In this document: positions 8,107-16,930 of the stretch, piece by piece
Layout of the letters: the number at the start of each line of letters is the position of its first letter
How positions within the stretch are numbered: position 1 is the first letter of the stretch
Origin: Bradyrhizobium diazoefficiens
Lineage (GTDB): Bacteria > Pseudomonadota > Alphaproteobacteria > Rhizobiales > Xanthobacteraceae
Direction: 5' to 3'
DNA length: 64,000 bases
Assembly (NCBI RefSeq): GCF_018131185.1
Contig: NZ_JAFCJE010000001.1
Location: 400,001-464,000 of the forward strand
Notes under the pieces: model-generated
Told to the model about the DNA's origin: nothing
What the model saw: only the letters and a program-made list of their open reading frames with translations
Database searches by the model: none
Program-made: the position numbers and the translations under genes

Positions 8107-9651
8107 TCAAATCTTCGCGGCCGCCTTCGGCCAATATTTGTCGCGAAGATGCCGCTTCACCAGCTTGCCGGTCGGCGTACGCGGCAGCTCGGGCTCGAAA
8201 TCGATCGAGCGCGGGCACTTGATCGCGGAGAGGCGGCTCTTGCAGTAGGCGATCAAATCGGTCTCCAGCGCCTTGCCGGCGCGGCTCATGTCGTGCGGCT
8301 GCACCACCGCCTTGACCTCTTCGCCCATCTCCTCGTTCGGCACGCCGAACACGGCGACGTCGGCGACGTCGGGATGGGTGATCAGCACGTCCTCGGTCTC
8401 CTGCGGGTAGATGTTCACGCCGCCGGAGATGATCATGTAGGACTTGCGATCGGTGAGATAGAGGAAGCCGTCCTTGTCGAGATAGCCGACGTCGCCGAGC
8501 GTCGACCAACCTTTGGCGTTGTAGGCCTTCTTCGTCTTCTCCGGGTCGTTGTGATAGGTGAACGCGGGCGCGTCGGCGAAATAGACCGTGCCGATCTCGC
8601 CGACCGGCTGCTCCTCGTCGTTCTCGTCCAAGATCTTGATCTTGCCGACAACGGCGCGGCCGACGCTGCCGCGATGCTCCAGCCATTGCTGTGAGTTGCA
8701 GACGGTGACGCCGTTGCCTTCCGAGCCTGCGTAATACTCGATCAGGATCGGTCCCCACCATTCGATCATCTTGGCCTTCACGTCGACCGGGCACGGCGCG
8801 GCGGCATGGATCGCGCCCTTGAGCGTGGCGACGTTGTATTTGGTGCGGACCTCGTCGGGCAGCTTCAGCATGCGGACGAACATGGTCGGCACGAGCTGCG
8901 ATTGTGTGACCTTGTACTTTTCGACCAGCTTCAAAAATTCCTCGGCGTCGAAATGCTCCATGATGATCGAGGTGCCGCCGAGCACGGTCGCCATCATGTT
9001 GAAGCGCAGCGGCGCGGCGTGATAAAGCGGCGCCGGCGACAGATATGTGCTCTCCGCATTCATGCCGCACATGTCGGCGCAGAGCACGCGCAGGAAGGCG
9101 TTCGGCACGTCGATCTTGTTGCCTTCGAACGCCTTCTTGATGCCCTTGGGCCGGCCGGTGGTGCCCGACGAATACAGCATGTCGTAGCCGGCGACCTCGT
9201 CCGCGATCGGCGTCGTCGGCTGCGCGGCAGCCTCCTTGTCATAGGAACGAAACCCCGGCAGCGGCTCGTCCATCATGTAGAAGATCGGTTCGCCAGCGGC
9301 GCCCTTGACCAGATCCTTGATCTGGTCAGCGCATTTCGGCGTGGTGATGACGACCTTGGCGCCGCAATCCTTGATGATGTAGTCGATCTCGTCCTGCTTC
9401 AGATAGCGGCTGATCGCGGTGTAATACAGCCCGCTGCGCTGCGCGGCCCAGCAGATCTCCATGAAGGCGAGACGGTTTTCCATCAACAGCGCGATGTGGT
9501 CGCCGGCCTTGAGGCCGAGCGCGCGGAACAGATGCGCGCCCTGGTTCGAGAGCTCGTCGAGCTCGCGATAGGTGATCGCCTTGCCGGTGCCGGCCATCTG
9601 ATAGGCGACCTTGTTCGGCGTGGTGCGGGCGTGGATGGAGGGGTGGGTCAT
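8107..9651 (-). CDS. AMP-dependent acyl-CoA synthetase (FadD-like)
   Basis: The 514-residue ligase forms acyl-adenylates and then acyl-CoA. The AMP-binding P-loop YSSGTTGRPKGI, the YYAGSEGNG motif, the GDVGYLDKDGFLYLTDR hinge block and the C-terminal lysine in PRTPTGKLVKRHLR are all present. The start MTHPSIHARTTPNKVAYQM fits short-type ligases acting on medium or aromatic acids. It is followed upstream on the same strand by a thiolase across a 112-bp gap holding a different repeat. With the neighbouring thiolase, TetR, SDR and crotonase it forms a beta-oxidation set. Chain-length preference cannot be read. Confidence 0.92.
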   Translation of the reverse strand: MTHPSIHARTTPNKVAYQMAGTGKAITYRELDELSNQGAHLFRALGLKAGDHIALLMENRLAFMEICWAAQRSGLYYTAISRYLKQDEIDYIIKDCGAKVVITTPKCADQIKDLVKGAAGEPIFYMMDEPLPGFRSYDKEAAAQPTTPIADEVAGYDMLYSSGTTGRPKGIKKAFEGNKIDVPNAFLRVLCADMCGMNAESTYLSPAPLYHAAPLRFNMMATVLGGTSIIMEHFDAEEFLKLVEKYKVTQSQLVPTMFVRMLKLPDEVRTKYNVATLKGAIHAAAPCPVDVKAKMIEWWGPILIEYYAGSEGNGVTVCNSQQWLEHRGSVGRAVVGKIKILDENDEEQPVGEIGTVYFADAPAFTYHNDPEKTKKAYNAKGWSTLGDVGYLDKDGFLYLTDRKSYMIISGGVNIYPQETEDVLITHPDVADVAVFGVPNEEMGEEVKAVVQPHDMSRAGKALETDLIAYCKSRLSAIKCPRSIDFEPELPRTPTGKLVKRHLRDKYWPKAAAKI

Positions 9652-9672
9652 GGCGTTTCCTCAAAACGCGGA

Positions 9673-9742
9673 TGGCGAGTAGCGAAGGGCGAATAGGGAA
9701 GGGCAAACCGCTCTTCGCCTACTCACCATTCGCTACTCGCCA
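9673..9742. repeat. inverted repeat element between ligase and thiolase genes
   Basis: TGGCGAGTAGCGAA (9673-9686) and its exact inverse TTCGCTACTCGCCA (9729-9742) enclose further GGGCGAATAG / CTCTTCGCC complementarity. The motif family GAGTAGCGAA / CTACTCGC repeats again up to about 9754. It is a different repeat class from the GTCATTCCGG elements. Confidence 0.75.
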
Positions 9743-9763
9743 CTTGCTACTCGCTTTTGTTTC

Positions 9764-10936
9764 TTACAGCCGCTCTACGATCGTCACATTTGCCATGCCG
9801 CCGCCTTCGCACATGGTCTGCAGGCCGTAGCGCTTGCCGCGCTGGTGCAGGGCGTGGACCAGCGTGGTCATCAGCTTGGTGCCGGAACCGCCGAGCGGAT
9901 GGCCGAGCGCGATGGCGCCGCCGTTGATGTTGAGACGCGCGGGATCCGCGCCAGTGGTCTTGAGCCAGCCGGTCGGCACCGAGGCGAAGGCCTCGTTGAC
10001 CTCGAACAGGTCGATGTCGTCGACCTTCATGCCGGCCTTCTCCAGCGCGCGCTTGGTGGCGTGCAGTGGCGCGTCGAGCATGATGACGGGGTCGCCGCCG
10101 GTCATCGTCATGTGGTGGATGCGCGCCAGCGGCTTGACGCCGAGCTGCTTGAGGCCACGCTCATTCACGACCATCACGCCGGAAGCGCCGTCGCAGATCT
10201 GGCTGGCGCTGGCTGCGGTGAGCTTGCCGTTCTCGGCAATCAGCTTGACGCCCTTGATGCCGTCGAGCGTGACGTCGAAGCGGATACCCTCGTCGATGTG
10301 ATGGGTGTCCTTGGAGCCGTCGGCGCGGGTGATTTCGAGCGGCACGATCTCCTTCTTGAAGTGGCCGGCTTGGGTCGCCGCGATCGCGCGCTGATGGCTG
10401 TTGAAAGAGTACTCGTCGAGATCATCCTTCGACAAGCCGTACTTCTCAGCCATCATCTCGGCGCCGGTGAACTGGCTGAACACGATGTTGGGATACTTCG
10501 CCTCGATGCCAGGGCTCTTGTAATTGCCAAAGCCGTTCTTGGCCGGAAGCTGCGACGACAGGCCCATCGGCACGCGCGTCATCGATTCCACGCCGGCGGC
10601 GATCACGACGTCCATCGTGCCCGACATCACGGCCTGGGCTGCGAAGTGCAGCGCCTGCTGCGAGGAGCCGCACTGGCGGTCGATCGACGTGCCCGGCACG
10701 CTCTCCGGCAGCTTCGAGGCCATGATCGCGTTGCGCGCGACGTTGTTGGACTGCTCGCCGACCTGCATCACGCAGCCCATGATCACGTCCTCGACCAGGG
10801 CAGGATCGACCTTGGTGCGATCGACCAGCTCGTCCAGCACCTTCGCGGCGAGATCGGCCGGATGCCAGCCGGCGAGGCGGCCCCCCTTGCGCCCGCCGGC
10901 GGTACGCGCGGCGGCGACGATGTATGCCTCGGCCAT
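9764..10936 (-). CDS. acetyl-CoA acetyltransferase / 3-ketoacyl-CoA thiolase
   Basis: The 390-residue thiolase has the nucleophilic Cys in DRQCGSSQQALHFAA, the NEAFAS loop, GGAIALGHPLGGSG and the second catalytic Cys in CEGGGMAN. It cleaves 3-ketoacyl-CoA with CoA in the last step of beta-oxidation; the reverse condensation is also possible in the family. It lies upstream of the acyl-CoA synthetase on the minus strand and diverges from the TetR gene at 11090. A near-palindrome between the two suggests control by that regulator. Confidence 0.95.
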   Translation of the reverse strand: MAEAYIVAAARTAGGRKGGRLAGWHPADLAAKVLDELVDRTKVDPALVEDVIMGCVMQVGEQSNNVARNAIMASKLPESVPGTSIDRQCGSSQQALHFAAQAVMSGTMDVVIAAGVESMTRVPMGLSSQLPAKNGFGNYKSPGIEAKYPNIVFSQFTGAEMMAEKYGLSKDDLDEYSFNSHQRAIAATQAGHFKKEIVPLEITRADGSKDTHHIDEGIRFDVTLDGIKGVKLIAENGKLTAASASQICDGASGVMVVNERGLKQLGVKPLARIHHMTMTGGDPVIMLDAPLHATKRALEKAGMKVDDIDLFEVNEAFASVPTGWLKTTGADPARLNINGGAIALGHPLGGSGTKLMTTLVHALHQRGKRYGLQTMCEGGGMANVTIVERL

Positions 10937-11007
10937 GTCGGTTTCTCCCTGAATTTCTTGATTGGGGTTGGTTGTCGGGGACGGATTTAAGGGACGGAAG
11001 ATCGTTT

Positions 11008-11027
11008 AGTCAATCGATCAATTAACT
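11008..11027. promoter_or_regulatory. imperfect 20-bp palindrome, candidate TetR operator
   Basis: AGTCAATCGATCAATTAACT matches its own reverse complement at 16 of 20 positions and is centred on GATC. It lies in the 153-bp gap between the divergent thiolase and TetR genes, which fits autoregulated divergent control. Confidence 0.55.
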
Positions 11028-11089
11028 CTTGTGATGAGGCGCTGCTTGGGCTTATCTGCGCGCCTCTCGCAGCGCATTCAGGGATCTCC

Positions 11090-11749
11090 GTGGCTACCAG
11101 CGTACCGAACAGGCTCTCCAGCGGGAAGAATTCCACCGCGGAGAAATTGCTCGTGGCCGCGAGCGAGCTGATGATCGAACGCTCCTCGATCGAGATCTCG
11201 CTCAGCGACATCGCGCAGAAGTCGGGCGCCAACGCCGCGCTGGTCAAATATCATTTCGGCAACAAGGATGGCCTGCTGCTTGCGCTGCTCGAGCGCAATG
11301 CCGCGACCGAGCTCTCCAATCTCGAATATCTGCTGGCGCAGCCGATTACGGCCACGGCGAAGCTGAAGTTGCATATCGGCGGCATCATTCGCGCCTATTA
11401 CCGGTTTCCTTACATGAACCGGTTGATCCACTACCTCTTGCACGAGACCGACACGGCCGCCGCCGACGAAGTCTCGAAATTCTTCGTGGCGCCGCTGCTC
11501 GACTTTCACCGCCGCCTGCTGGCTGACGGCGTCAACCGCGGCGAATTCCGCCAGACCGATCCGGTGCTGTTCTACACCAGCCTGATCGGTGCCTGCGATC
11601 ATTTGTTCTTCGGCCGGCACGCAATGTCCCGCGCGACCGGCGTCGGCCCGGTCACCGACGACGTCTGCCGGCAATACATCAAGCACATGGAAACGCTGAT
11701 CTGCGGCGGCATCCTCACGCAAGCCGGGGAAGCTGCCGCTGCCGGATGA
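11090..11749 (+). CDS. TetR/AcrR-family transcriptional regulator
   Basis: The 219-residue protein has an N-terminal TetR helix-turn-helix (about residues 17-62: AEKLLVAASELMIERSSIEISLSDIAQKSGANAALVKYHFGNKDGLLLALLER). A ligand-binding helical domain follows. The start is GTG at 11090; no in-frame ATG precedes it. The gene is divergent from a thiolase and collinear with an SDR, so it most likely senses an acyl-CoA, as other TetR proteins in beta-oxidation loci do. That ligand is inferred only from context. Confidence 0.9.
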   Translation: MATSVPNRLSSGKNSTAEKLLVAASELMIERSSIEISLSDIAQKSGANAALVKYHFGNKDGLLLALLERNAATELSNLEYLLAQPITATAKLKLHIGGIIRAYYRFPYMNRLIHYLLHETDTAAADEVSKFFVAPLLDFHRRLLADGVNRGEFRQTDPVLFYTSLIGACDHLFFGRHAMSRATGVGPVTDDVCRQYIKHMETLICGGILTQAGEAAAAG

Positions 11750-11807
11750 TAGTCCGGCCAATACACAACAAGTCCAGAGAAGAAACGCCCAAGGAAAGGT
11801 GCCTGTC

Positions 11808-12566
11808 ATGCAACTGAAAGACGTAGCCGTTCTCATCACCGGCGGTGGTTCGGGCCTCGGTGAGGCCACCGCCCGCGCCATGGCGGCCAAGGGCGCCAAG
11901 ATCGGCGTGATCGACCAGAACAAGGACAATGCCGAGAAGGTCGCCGCCGAAGTGAAGGGCGTTGCGCTTCATGCCGACGTCACCAGCGAAGAGCAGATCA
12001 AGGCGGCGATCGCCAAGGCCGAGGCCGCGCACGGTGTTGCCCGCGTGCTGATGAACTGCGCCGGCATCGGCGGCTCGCAGCGCATCGTCGGCCGCGACGG
12101 CGTCTATCCCTTGGAAAAATTCGCGCGCATCATCAACGTCAATCTGATCGGCACCTTCAACTGCCTGCGCCTGTTCGCCGAGCGCCTCGTCACGATCGAG
12201 CCGGTCGGCGAAGAGCGCGGCGTCATCATCAACACGGCGTCGGTCGCCGCTTACGAAGGACAGATCGGCCAGATCGCCTATTCGGCATCGAAGGGCGGCG
12301 TCGTCGGCCTGACCCTGCCGGCCGCGCGCGACCTCGCCAGCCAGAAAATCCGCGTCAACACCATCGCGCCCGGCCTGTTCTTCACGCCGCTGCTGATGGG
12401 CCTGAACGAAGAGGCGCGCAAGAGCCTGGGTGCCCAGGTGCCGCATCCCTCGCGCCTCGGCGATGCCGCCGAATACGGCTCGCTGGCGGTGCACATCGTC
12501 GAGAACCCGATGCTGAACGGCGAGACCATCCGCCTCGACGGCGCGATCCGGATGGCGCCAAGGTAG
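11808..12566 (+). CDS. short-chain dehydrogenase, 3-hydroxyacyl-CoA dehydrogenase type II-like
   Basis: The 252-residue SDR has the NAD-binding TGGGSGLG motif, NCAG, and catalytic YSASKGG, with the Ser in NTASVAA. Its order of motifs and tail (APGLFFTPLLMGLNEEARKSLGAQVPHPSRLGDAAEYG) match HSD17B10-type enzymes that oxidise 3-hydroxyacyl-CoA. I place the start at the ATG at 11808 after AAGGAAAGG; a GTG three codons earlier is less likely. It follows the TetR gene by 58 bp and supplies the dehydrogenase step between the crotonase and the thiolase. Confidence 0.92.
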   Translation: MQLKDVAVLITGGGSGLGEATARAMAAKGAKIGVIDQNKDNAEKVAAEVKGVALHADVTSEEQIKAAIAKAEAAHGVARVLMNCAGIGGSQRIVGRDGVYPLEKFARIINVNLIGTFNCLRLFAERLVTIEPVGEERGVIINTASVAAYEGQIGQIAYSASKGGVVGLTLPAARDLASQKIRVNTIAPGLFFTPLLMGLNEEARKSLGAQVPHPSRLGDAAEYGSLAVHIVENPMLNGETIRLDGAIRMAPR

Positions 12567-12569
12567 CTT

Positions 12570-12770
12570 CTTTCCTTCTCCCCTCTTGTCCGCCGAAGCC
12601 TTCAGGCGAAGGCGGATGTGGGAGAAGGTGGCGCGCTTCTTAGCGCGCCGGATGATGGGTTCTCTCCACAATCTCATCAGTGGAGGCAGACCCCTCACCC
12701 AAGCGAGTATGTGGTCAGCGATGTACATGCCCTCTCCCACAAGGGGAGAGGGCGCAGCAATTGGCACCGC
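12570..12770. repeat. mosaic intergenic repeat
   Basis: This gene-free stretch contains a perfect 10-bp hairpin, GCCCTCTCCC (12729-12738) with GGGAGAGGGC (12744-12753). It also has GCGCGCTTCTTAGCGCGC and CCGCCGAAGCCTTCAGGCGAAG segments. The vocabulary resembles the element at 5581-5750. It separates the SDR from the crotonase gene. Confidence 0.65.
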
Positions 12771-12794
12771 GATCGGCGGTACTCAGGAGCGCCC

Positions 12795-13601
12795 ATGTCC
12801 CAACCGCTGCTGATCGAACATGACGACGGCGTCGACCGGGTGACGCTCAATCGCCCCGACAGTCTCAACGCGCTTGATCCTGCGCTGATCGACGCGCTCA
12901 ACGTTTATTTCCAGGGCCTGCAGCGCAATCGCGACACGCGCGTCGTTGTGCTCCGGGGCGCCGGCAAGAATTTCTGTGCGGGTCTTGATCTCAAGGCGGC
13001 GATGGCTCGCCGCGCAGGACAGCAGGAACCGCCCGGCGTCACGGAGTCGCTCGATTCGCAGCGCCGCATCGCAGATATCGTGATGCTGATGCGGCGCTGC
13101 CCACAGCCGATCCTTTCGCTGGTGCAGGGGGCGGCGGCCGGCGGTGGCTTTGCGCTGGCACTGGCGTCCGATATCCGCATCGCGACGAAATCGGCGCGGA
13201 TGAACTGCGCCTTCATCAAGCTCGGCCTCGGCGGCTGCGACATCGGCACCAGCTATTTCCTGCCGCGCCTCGTCGGCGTGTCCGTGGCATCGGAATTGAT
13301 CCTGACGGGTCGCTTCATCGGCGCCGAGCGCGCGCTCGCGGTCGGACTGGTCTCAGAGGTCGTCGACGAGGGCAAGCTCGACGATGCGGCTGTGCCCTAT
13401 GTCGATGCGATGATGACAGCCTCGCCGGTCGGACTGCGCCTGTCCAAGGAATGTCTCAACATGAGCGTCGACGCCGGCTCGCTCGAGGCCGTTATCGCAA
13501 TGGAAGATCGCAACCAGGTCCTGTGCAGCCGCTCCGAGGAATTTTCGGAAGGCATCAGGGCCTTCCTTGAGAAGCGAAAGCCTGTCTATATCAAGCGCTG
13601 A
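12795..13601 (+). CDS. enoyl-CoA hydratase (crotonase family)
   Basis: The 268-residue crotonase shows the first oxyanion-hole segment FCAGLDLKAAM and the second GAAAGGGFALALASDIRIA. The position usually holding catalytic Glu reads in INCA-like FIKLGLGGCDIGTSYFLPRLVG, so the glutamate pattern differs from classical hydratase; a lyase or isomerase role is possible. CAGGAGC precedes the ATG at 12795. The feruloyl-CoA synthase gene starts 44 bp downstream, suggesting a role with hydroxycinnamoyl-CoA or its saturated product. Confidence 0.88.
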   Translation: MSQPLLIEHDDGVDRVTLNRPDSLNALDPALIDALNVYFQGLQRNRDTRVVVLRGAGKNFCAGLDLKAAMARRAGQQEPPGVTESLDSQRRIADIVMLMRRCPQPILSLVQGAAAGGGFALALASDIRIATKSARMNCAFIKLGLGGCDIGTSYFLPRLVGVSVASELILTGRFIGAERALAVGLVSEVVDEGKLDDAAVPYVDAMMTASPVGLRLSKECLNMSVDAGSLEAVIAMEDRNQVLCSRSEEFSEGIRAFLEKRKPVYIKR

Positions 13602-13645
13602 ACCACGAAGATCCGCAAAGGGCAAGAAATTCCGGGAGACGCAAA

Positions 13646-15517
13646 ATGAGTGGAAGCGTGGCGGCGGTGATGACGAAGCCCGCCTTTCGCAAGGTCGAGT
13701 GGCTCGCGCGCGACATCGACGTCGGGCGCCGCGCCGACGGCACGGTGGTGCTGAAGTCGCGCATTCCGCTACAGTCTTACGAGAAGCACATCCCGGCTTC
13801 GCTGGCGAAATGGGCGAGGGAAGCGCCCGAGCGCATCTGGCTGGCGCAACGCGGCGGGCCCAACCGCGAATGGCGCAAGGTATCTTATGCCGAAGCCAAG
13901 CGCACCGTGGATGCGCTGACGCAAGGCCTGCTCAATCTCGGGCTCGATGGCCGTCCCGTCGCGATCCTCTCCGGCAATTCGATCGAGCATGCGCTGATGA
14001 CGCAGGCGGCGATGCAGGCACGCGTCCCGGCGGCGCCGGTGTCGCCGGCCTACTCGCTGATGAGCCACGATCACGTCAAGCTGAAATACCTGTTCGACTT
14101 GATCAAGCCGGCCGTATTGATGGTGCAGGACGGTCCGACCTTCGAGAAGGCGCTGAAGGCGCTCGACCTTGGTGGCGTCACCGTCGTTCACGTCGCGCGG
14201 CCCTGCGACGGCATCACAAGCGTCAGCTTCGCCGAACTCGCGGCGACGCCGGTGACGAAGGATGTCGAGGCGTCGATTGCGAAGATCACGCCCGACACCG
14301 TCGGCAAGCTGCTGTTCACGTCAGGCTCGACCGGCATGCCCAAGGCCGTCATCAACACGCAGGAGATGATGTGCGCCAATGCTGCGATGATGATGCAGGT
14401 GAGGCCCCGCGACCCCGGCGGCCCGATCTCGACCATGCTGGACTGGATGCCCTGGAATCACACCATGGGCGGCAATGCCGCGTTTCATCCGATCCTGGTT
14501 GATGGCGGCACGCTCTATATCGATGACGGCCGGCCGATGCCCGGCCAGTTCGAGGAGACGTTGCGGAACCTGCGCGAGATCTCCCCGACCTATTACGCCA
14601 ATGTCCCCGCCGGCTATGCCGCGCTCGCGGCCGCCATGGAGAAGGACGATGCGCTCTGCCGTTCCTTCTTCAAAAATCTCTCGATCATGGCCTATGGCGG
14701 CGCGCGGCTGCCGGACGATCTCTATGACCGCATGCAGGCCCTCGCGGTGAAGACGACCGGCGAGCGCATCGTGTTCTACACCGGCTGGGGCTCGACCGAG
14801 ACCGCGCCGACCTCGACGGGCACCTATTGGGACACCGAGCGCGTCGGCCTGATCGGCCTGCCGTTCCCAGGCGTTGAGTTGAAGATGGTGCCTTGCGGCT
14901 CGAAATACGAGTTGCGCCTGCGCGGCGTCAACGTCACGCCCGGCTATTTCGGCCAGCCAGACCTGACCAAGAAGATGTTCGACGAGGAAGGCTTTTACTG
15001 CATCGGCGATGCCGGCATCTTCGTCGACGATGCCGATCCGGTAAAAGGCATCATCTTTGCCGGCCGCGTCGTTGAGGATTTCAAGCTCACCACCGGCACA
15101 TTCGTGCATGTCGGCTCGCTGCGGACCGATGCGATCGCGGCGGCGACGCCCGTGGTTCATGACGCGCTGGTCGCGGGGCAGGATCGCCCGTTCATCGGCC
15201 TGCTCGCCTGGCCGAACCTTCACGCTTGCCGGCAACTCGTTGGCAATCCCGATCTCAGCTTTGCCGATGCGGTGCAGCATCCTGAGGTCATTGCCTGCTT
15301 CAGACGGGGGCTGGAAGCTCACAACAAAGAATGCGAAGGCGCCAGCAGCCGCATCATCGCGCGCGCCATGCTGATGGACGAGCCGCCGTCGATCGACGGC
15401 AACGAGCTCACCGACAAGGGCTACATCAACCAGCGCGCCGGCCTGGAGCGCCGCGCCGCCCTGGTGGAGCGCCTGTACGCGGACAAGCCGGATCAGGATG
15501 TGATCGTGCTGAGATGA
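13646..15517 (+). CDS. feruloyl-CoA synthase-like aryl-CoA ligase
   Basis: The 623-residue ligase has the P-loop LLFTSGSTGMPKAVINT, the YTGWGSTETAPTSTG motif and CIGDAGIFVDDADPVKGIIFAGRVVEDFKLTTGTFVHVGSLR. The last motif is distinctive of feruloyl-CoA synthases, which activate ferulate, coumarate or caffeate. CGGGAGA precedes the start. It follows a crotonase and precedes three acyl-CoA dehydrogenases, which points to CoA-dependent breakdown of lignin-derived phenylpropanoids, possibly with side-chain beta-oxidation. No vanillin dehydrogenase is visible here. Substrate is inferred from family likeness. Confidence 0.88.
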   Translation: MSGSVAAVMTKPAFRKVEWLARDIDVGRRADGTVVLKSRIPLQSYEKHIPASLAKWAREAPERIWLAQRGGPNREWRKVSYAEAKRTVDALTQGLLNLGLDGRPVAILSGNSIEHALMTQAAMQARVPAAPVSPAYSLMSHDHVKLKYLFDLIKPAVLMVQDGPTFEKALKALDLGGVTVVHVARPCDGITSVSFAELAATPVTKDVEASIAKITPDTVGKLLFTSGSTGMPKAVINTQEMMCANAAMMMQVRPRDPGGPISTMLDWMPWNHTMGGNAAFHPILVDGGTLYIDDGRPMPGQFEETLRNLREISPTYYANVPAGYAALAAAMEKDDALCRSFFKNLSIMAYGGARLPDDLYDRMQALAVKTTGERIVFYTGWGSTETAPTSTGTYWDTERVGLIGLPFPGVELKMVPCGSKYELRLRGVNVTPGYFGQPDLTKKMFDEEGFYCIGDAGIFVDDADPVKGIIFAGRVVEDFKLTTGTFVHVGSLRTDAIAAATPVVHDALVAGQDRPFIGLLAWPNLHACRQLVGNPDLSFADAVQHPEVIACFRRGLEAHNKECEGASSRIIARAMLMDEPPSIDGNELTDKGYINQRAGLERRAALVERLYADKPDQDVIVLR

Positions 15518-15533
15518 CGCACCGTTCTCGCCT

Positions 15534-15635
15534 GTCATTCCGGGGCGCGCGCAGCGCGAACCTGGAATCCATCAGGCCGCATAGACGCGGCGAAATGGAT
15601 TCCGGGCTCGCGACTTTGTCGCGCCCCGGAATGAC
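15534..15635. repeat. REP-type intergenic repeat, copy 3
   Basis: Starts GTCATTCCGGGGC and ends GCCCCGGAATGAC, with internal GGAATCCAT and ATGGATTCCGGGC. It sits between the feruloyl-CoA synthase and the first acyl-CoA dehydrogenase gene. Confidence 0.9.
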
Positions 15636-15678
15636 GGTCTCAAAATGAACAAGACGAACAAACAAGAGGTAGCCCGCC

Positions 15679-16806
15679 ATGAACTTCGATTTCTCCGACG
15701 ATCAGAAGCAGCTCCGCGACCAGGCGCGCAAATTCCTTGCCGAAAAATGCTCGCCCAAGGCGGTGCGCGTCGTGCTCGACGGCAAGGCGCCCTATGACAA
15801 GGAGCTATGGAAGGGTCTCGCCGAGATGGGCTTTCTCGGCGTTGCGATTCCCGAGGAGTTTGGCGGGGCGGGTGCGGGCCATCTCGAGCTCTGCGTGATC
15901 GCGGAGGAGATGGGACGGGCCAATGCCCCCGTGCCGTTCTCCTCGACCGTGTATCTCGCCGCCGAGGCGCTGCTGATCGCCGGCAGCGACGCGCAGAAGA
16001 AGAAATGGTTGCCGGCGATCGCGTCGGGCGAGGCGATCGGCACGCTGGCGCTATTCGAGGGCAAGGGCAATCCTGCGCCGAAGAACGTCAAGCTCACGGC
16101 TGCGAACGGCGTACTCAATGGCGTCAAGAAGCCGGTCGCCGACGGCGCCATCGCCGATTTCGCGGTTGTTGCCGCGCGTACCGGATCGAGCGGCCGGGAC
16201 AGCGATATCTCGCTGTTCCTGGTCGACCTCAAGTCCGGTGGCGTCGAGGTGAAGAGCCTCACCAATCTCGATCCGACCCGCGGTCAGGCCGAGATCATCT
16301 TCAAGGACTGCAAGGCCGAGCCGCTAGGAGTTGCCGGCGAGGGCTGGAGCATCCTCACCCAGGTGCTCGATCGCGCCGCGGTGCTCTGCGCGTTCGAGCA
16401 GGTCGGCGGCTCCGATCGCGCGCTGGAGATGGGGCGGGACTACGCGCTCGACCGCATCGCCTTCGGCCGGCAAATCGGATCGTTCCAGGCGGTCAAGCAC
16501 ATGCTTGCCGACATGTATGTCTCGGCGACGCTGGCGCGCTCCAACTGCTATTACGGCGCCTGGGCGCTCTCGACCAATGCTGGCGAGCTGCCGGAAGCTG
16601 CGGCTGCCGCCCGGATCAGCGCGACGCAGGCGTTTCAGCACTGCGCCAAGAACAACATCCAGGTTCACGGCGGCATGGGTTTCACCTGGGAGTTCGACTG
16701 CCACATGTACTATCGCCGCGCCAACGCGATGGCGCTGGGGCTCGGCAGCCTGTCCTATTGGGAGGACCAGCTGATCGACCGCATGCGCAAGAAGAACGCG
16801 GCGTGA
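15679..16806 (+). CDS. acyl-CoA dehydrogenase 1
   Basis: The 375-residue FAD enzyme has the family layout: helical N-domain (FSDDQKQLRDQARKFLAE), middle beta domain and helical C-domain ending in the conserved VHGGMGFTWEFDCHMYYRRA. The FAD-contact motif normally reading TEP..GSD is poorly conserved (ALFEGKGNPAPKNVKL), as in shorter CaiA-type or fadE members that pair with a longer dehydrogenase. It may form a hetero-oligomer with one of the next two proteins, as seen for steroid and aryl side-chain dehydrogenases. It is separated from them by a REP element. Confidence 0.9.
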   Translation: MNFDFSDDQKQLRDQARKFLAEKCSPKAVRVVLDGKAPYDKELWKGLAEMGFLGVAIPEEFGGAGAGHLELCVIAEEMGRANAPVPFSSTVYLAAEALLIAGSDAQKKKWLPAIASGEAIGTLALFEGKGNPAPKNVKLTAANGVLNGVKKPVADGAIADFAVVAARTGSSGRDSDISLFLVDLKSGGVEVKSLTNLDPTRGQAEIIFKDCKAEPLGVAGEGWSILTQVLDRAAVLCAFEQVGGSDRALEMGRDYALDRIAFGRQIGSFQAVKHMLADMYVSATLARSNCYYGAWALSTNAGELPEAAAAARISATQAFQHCAKNNIQVHGGMGFTWEFDCHMYYRRANAMALGLGSLSYWEDQLIDRMRKKNAA

Positions 16807-16813
16807 TGTTGTC

Positions 16814-16910
16814 GTCATTCCGGGGCTCGCGAAGCGAGAACCCGGAATCTCGAGTTGAGTCGATAACCTCTGGATTCCGGGTTCGATGCTGCGCATCGCC
16901 CCGGAATGAC
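16814..16910. repeat. REP-type intergenic repeat, copy 4
   Basis: Same ends as copy 1 (GTCATTCCGGGGC and GCCCCGGAATGAC), with GAACCCGGAATC and GGATTCCGGGTTC as inner arms. It fills most of the gap between acyl-CoA dehydrogenases 1 and 2. Confidence 0.9.
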
Positions 16911-16930
16911 GGAAGAAGAGATAAAGAACC

